Made by a program: the position numbers and the translations under genes | NCBI RefSeq assembly: GCF_048773025.1 | Contig: NC_133546.1 | Span: 94,071,104 to 94,135,103 of the forward strand | Direction of reading: 5' to 3' | Length of the DNA: 64,000 nucleotides | Origin: Camelus bactrianus | Lineage: Eukaryota > Chordata > Mammalia > Artiodactyla > Camelidae | Shown: one piece after another, positions 1 through 11,823 of the stretch | How positions within the stretch are numbered: the stretch's first letter is position 1 | Layout of the letters: the number at the start of each line of letters is the position of its first letter | The notes under the pieces: generated by a model | The model's input: the letters and a program-made list of their open reading frames with translations, nothing else | Told to the model about the DNA's origin: nothing | Databases searched by the model: none

Positions 1-249
1 CTAGGAAACAGACTGAGAAACCAGAGTAAAAGTTTCTCCTGCAACCCGTTCCCTTTGTGCTAGATGAACGAACGTCTCTCCGCATGCTCAGTTCTGAGAG
101 ATAAGTGTGTGTAAAAGAAGAACTTCACCTAGCTTGTTGGGAACACAAAGTTTCTTTTCACTTGCAAACTCCACTCCTTAAATATATATGGGGAGGTACT
201 AGATCCAACTCGGTTTTACAGTGAAAACTGCAGGAACTTGAAACCGGCA
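1..249 (+). repeat. Monomer with a clustered substitution
   Basis: This copy reads gaagaac at 117-123 where the other monomers I read have gccgtcc. That is five changes within six bases in an otherwise typical monomer. A cluster like this looks like one event (templated error, small conversion, or an assembly or sequencing error at the edge of the window), not independent point mutations. Confidence 0.7.
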
Positions 250-1247
250 CTTGGAAACAGACTGAGAAACCAGAGTAAAAGTTTCTCCTGCAACCCGTTC
301 CCTTTGTGCTAGATGAACGAACGTCTCTCCACATGCTCAGTTCTGAGAGATATGTGTGTGTGAAAGCCGTCCTTCAACTGGCTTGTTGGGAACACAAGGT
401 TTCTTTTCAGTTGCAAACTCCACTCCATACATATATATGGGGAGGTACTAGCTCCAACTCCGTTTTACAGTGAAAACTGCAGGAACTTCAATCCGGCACT
501 AGGAAACAGACTGTGAAACCAGAGTAAAAGTTTCTCTTGCAACCCATTCCATTTGTGCTAGATGAACGAACGTCTCTCCACATGCTCATTTCTGAAGGAT
601 AAGTGTGTGTCAAAGCCGTCCTTCACCTAGCTTGTTGGGAAAACAAAGCTTATTTTCACTTGCAAACTCCACTCCACACATATATATGGGGAGGTACTAG
701 ATCCTACTAGGATTTACAGTGAAAACTGCAGGAACTTCAAACCGGCACTAGGAAACAGACTGAGAAACCAGAGTAAAAGTTTCTCCTGCAACCCGTTCCC
801 TTTGTGCTAGATGAACGAACGTCTCTCCTCACGTGCTCATTTCTGAGATATAATTGTGTGTGAAAGCCGTACTTCACCTAGCTTGTTGGGAACACAAAAT
901 TTCTTTTCACTTGCAAACTCCACTCCATACATATATATGGGGAGGTACTAGATCCAACTCGGTTTTACAGTGAAAACTGCAGGAACATCAACCCGGGACT
1001 AGGAAACAGAATGAGAAACCAGAGTAAAAGTTTCTCCTGCAACCCGTTCCCTTTGTGCTAGATGAACGAACGTCTCTCCGCATGCTAAGTTCTGAGAGAT
1101 AAGTGTGTGTGAAAGCCGTCCTTCACCTAGCTTGTTGGGAACACAAAGTTCCTTTTCACTTGCAAACTCCACTCCTTACATATATATGGGGAGGTACTAG
1201 ATCCTACTCGGTTTTACAGTGAAAACTGCAGGAACTTCAAACCGGCA
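250..1247 (+). repeat. 4-monomer unit, copy 1 (998 bp)
   Basis: Four monomers (249+249+251+249 bp) whose diagnostic variants recur in the same order in the next 998 bp. They are an actggcttg/actccg monomer, a ctgtgaaacc/cccattcc/tcaaagcc monomer, the 251 bp ctcacgtgctc monomer, and an agaatgagaaacc/gcatgctaag monomer. The repeat lies across the start of the first 18-mer unit. Confidence 0.85.
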
Positions 1248-4200
1248 CTAGGAAACAGACTGAGAAACCAGAGTAAAAGTTTCTCCTGCAACCCGTTCCC
1301 TTTGTGCTAGATGAACGAACGTCTCTCCACATGCTCAGTTCTGAGAGATAAGTGTGTGTGAAAGCCGTCCTTCACCTGGCTTGTTGGGAACACAAAGTTT
1401 CTTTTCACTTGCAAACTCCACTCCATACATATATATGGGGAGGTTCTAGATCCAACTCCGTTTTACAGTGAAAACTGCAGGAACTTCAAACCGGCACTAG
1501 GAAACAGACTGTGAAACCAGAGTAAAAGTTTCTCCTGCAACCCATTCCATTTGTGCTAGATGAACGAACGTCTCTCCACATGCTCATTTCTGAGAGATAA
1601 GTGTGTGTCAAAGCCGTCCTTCCCCTAGCTTGTTGGGAAAACAAAGCTTCTTTTCACTTGCAAACTCCACTCCACACATATATATGGGGAGGTACTAGAT
1701 CCTACTCGGTTTTACAGTGAAAACTGCAGGAACTTCAAACCGGCACTAGGAAACAGACTGAGAAACCAGAGTAAAAGTTTCTCCTGCAACCCGTTCCCTT
1801 TGTGCTAGATGAACGAACGTCTCTCCTCACGTGCTCATTTCTGAGATATAAGTGTGTGTGAAAGCCGTCCTTCACCTAGCTTGTTGGGAACACAAAGTTT
1901 CTTTTCACTTGCAAACTCCACTCCATACATATATATGGGTAGGTACTAGCTCCAACTCGGTTTTACAGTGAAAACTGCAGGAACATCAAACCGGGACTAG
2001 GAAACAGAATGAGAAACCAGAGTAAAAGTATCTCCTGCAACCCGTTCCCTTTGTGCTAGATGAACGAACGTCTCTCCGCATGCTAAGTACTGAGAGATAA
2101 GTGTGTGTGAAAGCCGTCCTTCACCTAGCTTGTTGGGAACACAAAGTTTCTTTTCACTTGCAAACTCCACTCCATACTTATATATGGGGAGGTAGTAGAT
2201 CCAACTCGGTTTTACAGTGAAAACTGCAGGAACTTCAAACCGGCACTAGGAAACAGACTGAGAAACCAGAGTAAAAGTTTCTCCTGCAACCCATTCACTT
2301 TGTGCTAGATGAACGAACGTCTCTCCACATGCTCACTTCTGAGAGATAAGTGTGTGTGAAAGCCGTCCTTCACATAGCTTGTTGGGAACACAAAGTTCCT
2401 TTTCACTTGCAAACTCCACTCCTTACATATATATGGGGAGGTACTAGATCCAACTCGGTTTTACAGTGAAAACTGCTGGAACTTCAAACCATCACTAGGA
2501 AACAGACTGAGTAAACAGAGTAAAAGTTTCTCCTGCAACCCGTTCCCTTTGTGCTAGATGAACGAACGTCTCTCCACATGCTCATTTCTGAGAGATAAGT
2601 GTGTGTGAAAGCCGTCCTTCACCTAGCTTGTTGGGAACACAAAGTTTCTTTTCACTTGCAAACTCCACTCCATACTTATCTATGGGGAGGTAGTAGATCC
2701 AACTCGGTTTTACAGTGAAAACTGCAGGAACTTCAAACCGGCACTAGGAAACAGACTGAGAAACCAGAGTAAAAGTTTCTCCTGCAACCCATTCACTTTG
2801 TGCTAGATGAACGAACGTCTCTCCACATGCTCACTTCTGAGAGATAAGTGTGTGTGAAAGCCGTCCTTCACCTAGCTTGTTGGGAACACAAAGTTTCTTT
2901 TCACTTGCAAACTCCACTCCATACATATATATGGGGAGGTACTAGCTCCAACTCGGTTTTACAGTGAAAACTGCAGGAACTTCAAACCGGCACTAGGAAA
3001 CAGACTGAGAAACCAGAGTAAAAGTTGCTCCTGCAACCCGTTCCCTTTGTGCTAGATGAACGAACGTCTCTCCACATGCTCAGTTCTGAGAGATAAGTGT
3101 GGGTCAATGCCGTCCTTCACTTATCTTGTTGGGAACACAAAGATTCTTTTCACTTGCAAACTCCACTATTTACATATATATGGGGAGGTACTAGATACAA
3201 CTCGGTTTTACAGTGAAAACTGCATGAACTTCAAAACGGCACTAGGAAACAGACTGAGAAACCAGAGTATAAGTTTCTCCTGCAAACCGTTCCCTTTGTG
3301 CTAGATGAACGAACGTCTCTCCACGTGCTCAGTTCTGAGATATAAGTGTGTGTGAAAGCCGTCCTTCAACTAGCTTGTTGGGAACACAAAGTTTCTTTTC
3401 ACTTGCAAACTACTCTCCTTACATATATATGGGGAGGAACTAGATCCAACTCGGTTTTACAGTGAAAACTGCAGGAACTTCAAACCGGCACTTGGAAACA
3501 AACTGAGAAACCAGAGTAAAAGTTTCTCCTGCAACATATTTCCTTTGTGCTAGATGAACGAACGTCTCACCACATGCTCAGTTCTGAGAGTTATGTGTGT
3601 GTGAAAGCCGTCCTTCACCTAGCTTGTTGGGAACACAAAGTTTCTTTTCAGTTGCAAACTCCACTCCATACATATATATGGGGAGGTACTAGCTCCAAAT
3701 CGGTTTTACAGTGAAAACTGCAGGAACTTCAAACCGGCACTAGGAAACAGACTGTGAAACCAGAGTAAAAGTTTCTCCTGCAACCCGTTCCCTTTGTGCT
3801 AGATGAACGAACGTCTCTCAACATGCTCATTTCTGAGAGATAAGTGTGTGTCAAAGCCGTCCTTCACCTAGCTTGTTGGGAACACAAAGTCTCTTTTCAC
3901 TTGCAAACTCCACTCCATATATATATAAGGGGAGGTACTAGCTCCAACTCGGTTTTACAGTGAAAAGTGAAGGAACTTCAAACCGGCACTAGGAAACAGA
4001 CTGAGAAACCAGAGTAAAAGTTTCTCCTGCAACCCGTTCCCTTTGTGCTAGATGAACGAACGTCTCTCCACATGCTCAGTTCTGAGAGATAAATGTGTAT
4101 GAAAGCCGTCCTTCACTTAGCTTGTTGGGAACACAAAGTTCCTTTTCACTTGCAAACTCCACTCCACACATATATATGGGGAGGTACTAGATCCAACTCG

Positions 4201-4983
4201 GTTTTACAGTGAAAACTGCTGGAACTTCAAACCATCACTAGGGAACAGACTGAGAAACCAGAGTAAAAGTTTCTCCTGCAACCCGTTCCCTTTGTGCTAG
4301 ATGAACAAACGTCTCTCCACATGCTCAGTTCTGAGAGATAAGTGTGTGTGAAAGCCGTCCTTCACCTAGCTTCTTGGGAACACAAAGTTTCTTTTCAGTT
4401 GCAAACTCCACTCCATACATATATATGGGGAGGTACTAGCTCCAACTCGGTTTTACAGTGAAAACTGCAGGAACTTCAAACCGGCACTTGGAAACACACT
4501 GAGAAACCAGAGTAAAAGTTTCTCCTGCAAACCGTTCCATTTGTGCTAGATGAACGAACGTCTCTCCACATGCTCATTTCTGTGAGATAAGTGTGTGTGA
4601 AAGCCGTCCTTCACCTAGCTTGTTGGGAACACAAAGTTTCTTTTCACTTGCAAACTCCACTCCACACATATATATGGGGAGGTACTAGATCCTACTCGGT
4701 TTTAGAGTGAAAACTGAAGGAACTTCAAACCGGCACTAGGAAACAGACTGAGAAACCAGAGTAAAAGTTTCTCCTGCAACCCGTTCCCTTTGTGCTAGAT
4801 GAACGAACGTCTCTCCGCATGCTCACTTCTGAGAGATAAGTGTGTGTAAAAGCCGTCCTTCACCTAGATTGTTGGGAACACAAAGTTTCTTTTCACTTGC
4901 AAACTCCACTCCATACATATATATGGGGAGGTACTAGATCCAACTCGGTTTTACAGTGAAAACTGCAGGAAATTCAAACGACA
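499..4983 (+). repeat. 18-monomer higher-order unit, copy A (4,485 bp)
   Basis: Rare variants here recur exactly 4,485 bp downstream: tctgaaggat at 591 and 5,076; the whole gtgggtcaatgcc monomer at 3,056 and 7,541; catatatatataagggg near 3,916 and 8,401. The match is very close from about 2,500 to 4,983. In the middle (about 1,250-2,250 against 5,735-6,735) the two copies hold different monomers even though total length is equal. Confidence 0.9.
1248..2245 (+). repeat. 4-monomer unit, copy 2 (998 bp)
   Basis: Same four monomer types, in the same order, as 250-1,247. Differences include aggttctag and cttcccctag. The second 18-mer unit lacks this duplication: its two ctcacgtgctc monomers are only two monomers apart (5,315 and 5,815), against four here (830 and 1,828). 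Confidence 0.85.
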
Positions 4984-7900
4984 CTAGGAAACAGACTGAG
5001 AAACCAGAGTAAAAGTTTCTCTTGCAACCCATTCCATTTGTGCTAGATGAACGAACGTCTCTCCACATGCTCATTTCTGAAGGATAAGTGTGTGTCAAAG
5101 CCGTCCTTCACCTAGCTTGTTGGGAAAACAAAGCTTATTTTCACTTGCAAACTCCACTCCACACATATATATGGGGAGGTACTAGATCCTACTAGGTTTT
5201 ACAGTGAAAACTGCAGGAACTTCAAACCGGCACTAGGAAACAGACTGAGAAACCAGAGTAAAAGTTTCTCCTGCAACCCGTTCCCTTTGTGCTAGATGAA
5301 CGAACGTCTCTCCTCACGTGCTCATTTCTGAGATATAATTGTGTGTGAAAGCCGTACTTCACCTAGCTTGTTGGGAACACAAAATTTCTTTTCACTTGCA
5401 AACTCCACTCCATACATATATATGGGGAGGTACTAGATCCAACTCGGTTTTACAGTGAAAACTGCAGGAACATCAACCCGGGACTAGGAAACAGAATGAG
5501 AAACCAGAGTAAAAGTTTCTCCTGCAACCCGTTCCCTTTGTGCTAGATGAACGAACGTCTCTCCGCATGCTAAGTTCTGAGAGATAAGTGTGTGTGAAAG
5601 CCGTCCTTCACCTAGCTTGTTGGGAACACAAAGTTCCTTTTCACTTGCAAACTCCACTCCTTACATATATATGGGGAGGTACTAGATCCTACTCGGTTTT
5701 ACAGTGAAAACTGCAGGAACTTCAAACCGGCACTAGGAAACAGACTGAGAAACCAGAGTAAAAGTTTCTCCTGCAACCCGTTCCCTTTGTGCTAGATGAA
5801 CGAACGTCTCTCCTCACGTGCTCATTTCTGAGATATAAGTGTGTGTGAAAGCCGTCCTTCACCTAGCTTGTTGGGAACACAAAGTTTCTTTTCACTTGCA
5901 AACTCCACTCCATACATATATATGGGGAGGTACTAGCTCCAACTCGGTTTTACAGTGAAAACTGCAGGAACATCAAACCGGGACTAGGAAACAGAATGAG
6001 AAACAAGAGTAAAAGTATCTCCTGCAACCCGTTCCCTTTGTGCTAGATGAACGAACGTCTCTCCGCATGCTAAGTACTGAGAGATAAGTGTGTGTGAAAG
6101 CCGTCCTTCACCTAGCTTGTTGGGAACACAAAGTTTCTTTTCACTTGCAAACTCCACTCCATACATATATAAGGGTAGGTACTAGCTCCAACTCGGTTTT
6201 ACAGTGAAAACTGCAGGAACTTCAAACCGGCACTAGGAAACAGACTGAGAAACCAGAGTAAAAGTTTCTCCTGCAACATATTCCCTTTGTGCTTGATGAA
6301 CGAATGTCTCTCCACATGCTCAGTTCTGAGATATAAGTGTGTGTGAAAGCCATCCTTCACCTAGCTTGTTGGGAACACAAAGTTCCTTTTCACTTGCAAA
6401 CTCCACTCCTTACATATATATGGGGAGGTACTAGATCCAACTCGGTTTTACAGTGAAAACTGCTGGAACTTCAAACCATCACTAGGAAATAGACTGAGTA
6501 AACAGAGTAAAAGTTTCTCCTGCAACCCGTTCCCTTTGTGCTAGATGAACGAACGTTTCTCCACATGCTCATTTCTGAGAGATAAGTGTGTGTGAAAGCC
6601 GTCCTTCACCTAGCTTGTTGGGAACACAAAGTTTCTTTTCACTTGCAAACTCCACTCCATACTTATATATGGGGAGGTAGTAGATCCAACTCGGTTTTAC
6701 AGTGAAAACTGCAGGAACTTCAAACCGGCACTAGGAAACAGACTGAGAAACCAGAGTAAAAGTTTCTCCTGCAACCCATTCACTTTGTGCTAGATGAACG
6801 AACGTCTCTCCACATGCTCACTTCTGAGAGATAAGTGTGTGTGAAAGCCGTCCTTCACATAGCTTGTTGGGAACACAAAGTTCCTTTTCACTTGCAAACT
6901 CCACTCCTTACATATATATGGGGAGGTACTAGATCCAACTCGGTTTTACAGTGAAAACTGCTGGAACTTCAAACCATCACTAGGAAACAGACTGAGTAAA
7001 CAGAGTAAAAGTTTCTCCTGCAACCCGTTCCCTTTGTGCTAGATGAACGAACGTCTCTCCACATGCTCATTTCTGAGAGATAAGTGTGTGTGAAAGCCGT
7101 CCTTCACCTAGCTTGTTGGGAACACAAAGTTTCTTTTCACTTGCAAACTCCACTCCATACTTATCTATGGGGAGGTAGTAGATCCAACTCGGTTTTACAG
7201 TGAAAACTGCAGGAACTTCAAACCGGCACTAGGAAACAGACTGAGAAACCAGAGTAAAAGTTTCTCCTGCAACCCATTCACTTTGTGCTAGATGAACGAA
7301 CGTCTCTCCACATGCTCACTTCTGAGAGATAAGTGTGTGTGAAAGCCGTCCTTCACCTAGATTGTTGGGAACACAAAGTTTCTTTTCACTTGCAAACTCC
7401 ACTCCATACATATATAAGGGGAGGTACTAGCTCCAACTCGGTTTTACAGTGAAAACTGCAGGAACTTCAAACCGGCACTAGGAAACAGACTGAGAAACCA
7501 GAGTAAAAGTTGCTCCTGCAACCCGTTCCCTTTGTGCTAGATGAACGAACGACTCTCCACATGCTCAGTTCTGAGAGATAAGTGTGGGTCAATGCCGTCC
7601 TTCACCTATCTTGTTGGGAACACAAAGATTCTTTTCACTTGCAAACTCCACTATTTACATATATATGGGGAGGTACTAGATACAACTCGGTTTTACAGTG
7701 AAAACTGCATGAACTTCAAAACGGCACTAGGAAACAGACTGAGAAACCAGAGTATAAGTTTCTCCTGCAAACCTTTCCCTTTGTGCTAGATGAACGAACG
7801 TCTCTCCACGTGCTCAGTTCTGAGATATAAGTGTGTGTGAAAGCCGTCCTTCAACTAGCTTGTTGGGAACACAAATTTTCTTTTCACTTGCAAACTACAC

Positions 7901-9468
7901 TCCTTACATATATATGGGGAGGAACTAGATCCAACTCGGTTTTACAGTGAAAACTGCAGGAACTTCAAACCGGCACTTGGAAACAAACTGAGAAACCAGA
8001 GTAAAAGTTTCTCCTGCAACATATTTCCTTTGTGCTAGATGAACGAACGTCTCACCACATGCTCAGTTCTGAGAGTTATGTGTGTGTGAAAGCCGTCCTT
8101 CACCTAGCTTGTTGGGAACACAAAGTTTCTTTTCAGTTGCAAACTCCACTCCATACATATATATGGGGAGGTACTAGCTCCAAATCGGTTTTACAGTGAA
8201 AACTGCAGGAACTTCAAACCGGCACTAGGAAACAGACTGTGAAACCAGAGTAAAAGTTTCTCCTGCAACCCGTTCCCTTTGTGCTAGATGAACGAACGTC
8301 TCTCCACATGCTCATTTCTGAGAGATAAGTGTGTGTCAAAGCCGTCCTTCACCTAGCTTGTTGGGAACACAAAGTCTCTTTTCACTTCCAAACTCCACTC
8401 CATATATATATAAGGGGAGGTACTAGCTCCAACTCGGTTTTACAGTGAAAAGTGAAGGAACTTCAAACCGGCACTAGGAAACAGACTGAGAAACCAGAGT
8501 AAAAGTTTCTCCTGCAACCCGTTCCCTTTGTGCTAGATGAACGAACGTCTCTCCACATGCTCAGTTCTGAGAGATAAATGTGTATGAAAGCCGTCCTTCA
8601 CTTAGCTTGTTGGGAACACAAAGTTCCTTTTCACTTGCAAACTCCACTCCACACATATATATGGGGAGGTACTAGATCCAACTCGGTTTTACAGTGAAAA
8701 CTGCTGGAACTTCAAACCATCACTAGGGAACAGACTGAGAAACCAGAGTAAAAGTTTCTCCTGCAACCCGTTCCCTTTGTGCTAGATGAACAAACGTCTC
8801 TCCACATGCTCAGTTCTGAGAGATAAGTGTGTGTGAAAGCCGTCCTTCACCTAGCTTCTTGGGAACACAAAGTTTCTTTTCAGTTGCAAACTCCACACCA
8901 TACATATATATGGGGAGGTACTAGCTCCAACTCGGTTTTACAGTGAAAACTGCAGGAACTTCAAACCGGCACTTGGAAACACACTGAGAAACCAGAGTAA
9001 AAGTTTCTCCTGCAAACCGTTCCATTTGTGCTAGATGAACGAACGTCTCTCCACATGCTCATTTCTGTGAGATAAGTGTGTGTGAAAGCCGTCCTTCACC
9101 TAGCTTGTTGGGAACACAAAGTTTCTTTTCACTTGCAAACTCCACTCCACACATATATATGGGGAGGTACTAGATCCTACTCGGTTTTAGAGTGAAAACT
9201 GAAGGAACTTCAAACCGGCACTAGGAAACAGACTGAGAAACCAGAGTAAAAGTTTCTCCTGCAACCCGTTCCCTTTGTGCTAGATGAACGAACGTCTCTC
9301 TGCATGCTCACTTCTGAGAGATAAGTGTGTGTAAAAGCCGTCCTTCACCTAGATTGTTGGGAACACAAAGTTTCTTTTCACTTGCAAACTCCACTCCATA
9401 CATATATATGGGGAAGTACTAGATCCAACTCGGTTTTACAGTGAAAACTGCAGGAACTTCAAACGACA
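4984..9468 (+). repeat. 18-monomer higher-order unit, copy B (4,485 bp)
   Basis: Second copy of the 18-mer. Relative to copy A it lacks the two monomers at about 1,248-1,745. It instead has two monomers (about 6,150-6,650, with aacatattcc and gagatataag) that copy A lacks. Its last 1.1 kb is also the start of the 1,742 bp 7-mer block, so the two higher-order systems overlap. Confidence 0.9.
5315..5331 (+). repeat. Marker of the 251 bp monomer variant
   Basis: The variant ctctcctcacgtgctcattt replaces ctctccacatgctcagtt and adds 2 bp. Copies start (at cacgt) at 830, 1,828, 5,315, 5,815, 17,759, 24,973, 26,469 (catgt), 32,442, 35,431, 39,168, 41,161, 43,404, 47,884, 51,865, 54,108 and 58,588. 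It is nearly always followed by gagatata and by a monomer starting after ccgggac. It is a good lineage tag. Confidence 0.85.
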
Positions 9469-10081
9469 CTAGGAAACAGACTGAGAAACCAGAGTAAAAG
9501 TTTCCCCTGCAACCCGTTCCCTTTGTGCTAGATGAACGAACGTCTCTCCACATGCTCAGATCTGAGAGATAAGTGTGTGTGAAAGCCGTCCTTCAACTAG
9601 CTTGTTGGGAACACAAAGTTCCTTTTCACTTGCAAACTCCACTCCTTACATATATATGGGGAGGTACTAGATCCAACTCGTTTTTACAGTGAAAACTGCT
9701 GGAACTTCAAACCGGCACTAGGAAACAGAGTGAGAAACCAGAGTAAAAGTTTCCCCTGCAACCCGTTCCCTTTGTGCTAGATGAACGAACGTCTCTCCAC
9801 ATGCTCATTTCTGAGAGATACGAGTGTGTGAAAGCCGTCCGTCACCTAGCTTGTTGGGAACACAAAGTTTCTTTTCACTTGCAAACTCCACTCCACACAT
9901 ATATATGGGGAGGTACTAGATCCTACTCGGTTTTATAGTGAAAACTGTAGGAACTTCAAACCGGCACTAGGAAACAGACTGAGAAACCAGAGTAAAAGTT
10001 TCTCCTGAAACCAGTACCCTTTGTGCTAGATGAACGAACGTCTCTCCGCATGCTCAGTTCTGAGAGATAAGTGTGTGTAAA
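8340..10081 (+). repeat. 7-monomer higher-order unit, copy 1 (1,742 bp)
   Basis: Variants recur at 1,742 bp: catatatatataagggg at 8,401 and 10,143, catgctcagatctg at 9,551, 11,293 and 13,035, and cctgaaaccagtaccc at 10,004 and 11,746. The left edge is where catttctgag..tcaaagcc (8,320s) is replaced in the other copies by cgcatg..taaaagcc. The first 1.1 kb is shared with 18-mer copy B. Confidence 0.88.
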
Positions 10082-11823
10082 AGCCGTCCTTCACCTAGCT
10101 TGTTGGGAACACAAAGTCTCTTTTCACTTGCAAACTCCACTCCATATATATATAAGGGGAGGTACTAGCTCCAACTCGGTTTTACAGTGAAAAGTGAAGG
10201 AACTTCAAACCGGCACTAGGAAACAGACTGAGAAACCAGAGTAAAAGTTTCTCCTGCAACCCGTTCCCTTTGTGCTAGATGAACGAACGTCTCTCCACAT
10301 GCTCAGTTCTGAGAGATAAATGTGTATGAAAGCCGTCCTTCACTTAGCTTGTTGGGAACACAAAGTTCCTTTTCACTTGCAAACTCCACTCCACACATAT
10401 ATATGGGGAGGTACTAGATCCAACTCGGTTTTACAGTGAAAACTGCTGGAACTTCAAACCATCACTAGGGAACAGACTGAGAAACCAGAGTAAAAGTTTC
10501 TCCTGCAACCCGTTCCCTTTGTGCTAGATGAACAAACGTCTCTCCACATGCTCAGTTCTGAGAGATAAGTGTGTGTGAAAGCCGTCCTTCACCTAGCTTC
10601 TTGGGAACACAAAGTTTCTTTTCAGTTGCAAACTCCACTCCATACATATATATGGGGAGGTACTAGCTCCAACTCGGTTTTACAGTGAAAACTGCAGGAA
10701 CTTCAAACCGGCACTTGGAAACACACTGAGAAACCAGAGTAAAAGTTTCTCCTGCAAACCGTTCCATTTGTGCTAGATGAACGAACGTCTCTCCACATGC
10801 TCATTTCTGTGAGATAAGTGTGTGTGAAAGCCGTCCTTCACCTAGCTTGTTGGGAACACAAAGTTTCTTTTCACTTGCAAACTCCACTCCACACATATAT
10901 ATGGGGAGGTACTAGATCCTACTCGGTTTTAGAGTGAAAACTGAAGGAACTTCAAACCGGGACTAGGAAACAGACTGAGAAACCAGAGTAAAAGTTTCTC
11001 CTGCAACCCGTTCCCTTTGTGCTAGATGAACGAACGTCTCTCTGCATGCTCACTTCTGAGAGATAAGTGTGTGTAAAAGCCGTCCTTCACCTAGATTGTT
11101 GGGAACACAAAGTTTCTTTTCACTTGCAAACTCCACTCCATACATATATATGAGGAAGTACTAGATCCAACTCGGTTTTACAGTGAAAACTGCAGGAACT
11201 TCAAACGACACTAGGAAACAGACTGAGAAACCAGAGTAAAAGTTTCCCCTGCAACCCGTTCCCTTTGTGCTAGATGAACGAACGTCTCTCCACATGCTCA
11301 GATCTGAGAGATAAGTGTGTGTGAAAGCCGTCCTTCAACTAGCTTGTTGGGAACACAAAGTTCCTTTTCACTTGCAAACTCCACTCCTTACATATATATG
11401 GGGAGGTACTAGATCCAACTCGTTTTTACAGTGAAAACTGCTGGAACTTCAAACCGGCACTAGGAAACAGAGTGAGAAACCAGAGTAAAAGTTTCCCCTG
11501 CAACCCGTTCCCTTTGTGCTAGATGAACGAACGTCTCTCCACATGCTCATTTCTGAGAGATACGAGTGTGTGAAAGCCGTCCGTCACCTAGCTTGTTGGG
11601 AACACAAAGTTTCTTTTCACTTGCAAACTCCACTCCACACATATATATGGGGAGGTACTAGATCCTACTCGGTTTTATAGTGAAAACTGTAGGAACTTCA
11701 AACCGGCACTAGGAAACAGACTGAGAAACCAGAGTAAAAGTTTCTCCTGAAACCAGTACCCTTTGTGCTAGATGAACGAACGTCTCTCCGCATGCTCAGT
11801 TCTGAGAGATAAGTGTGTGTAAA
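10082..11823 (+). repeat. 7-monomer higher-order unit, copy 2 (1,742 bp)
   Basis: Near-identical to copy 1; the differences I noticed are few, for example ccgggacta near 10,958 and atgaggaag near 11,150. Such similarity over 1.7 kb, against the much larger differences between neighbouring monomers, indicates recent amplification. Confidence 0.88.

Noticed and set aside
3056-3304. An 82-codon ATG-to-TAG frame, repeated identically in its translation at 7,541-7,789
   Set aside because: The monomer is 249 bp, a multiple of three, so one frame can stay open through a whole copy when the usual TGA in gtgtgtgaa is changed (here gtgggtcaatg). The start and stop are the satellite's own tagatg motif, one monomer apart. 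There is no codon bias, no domain and no conservation of openness in other copies.
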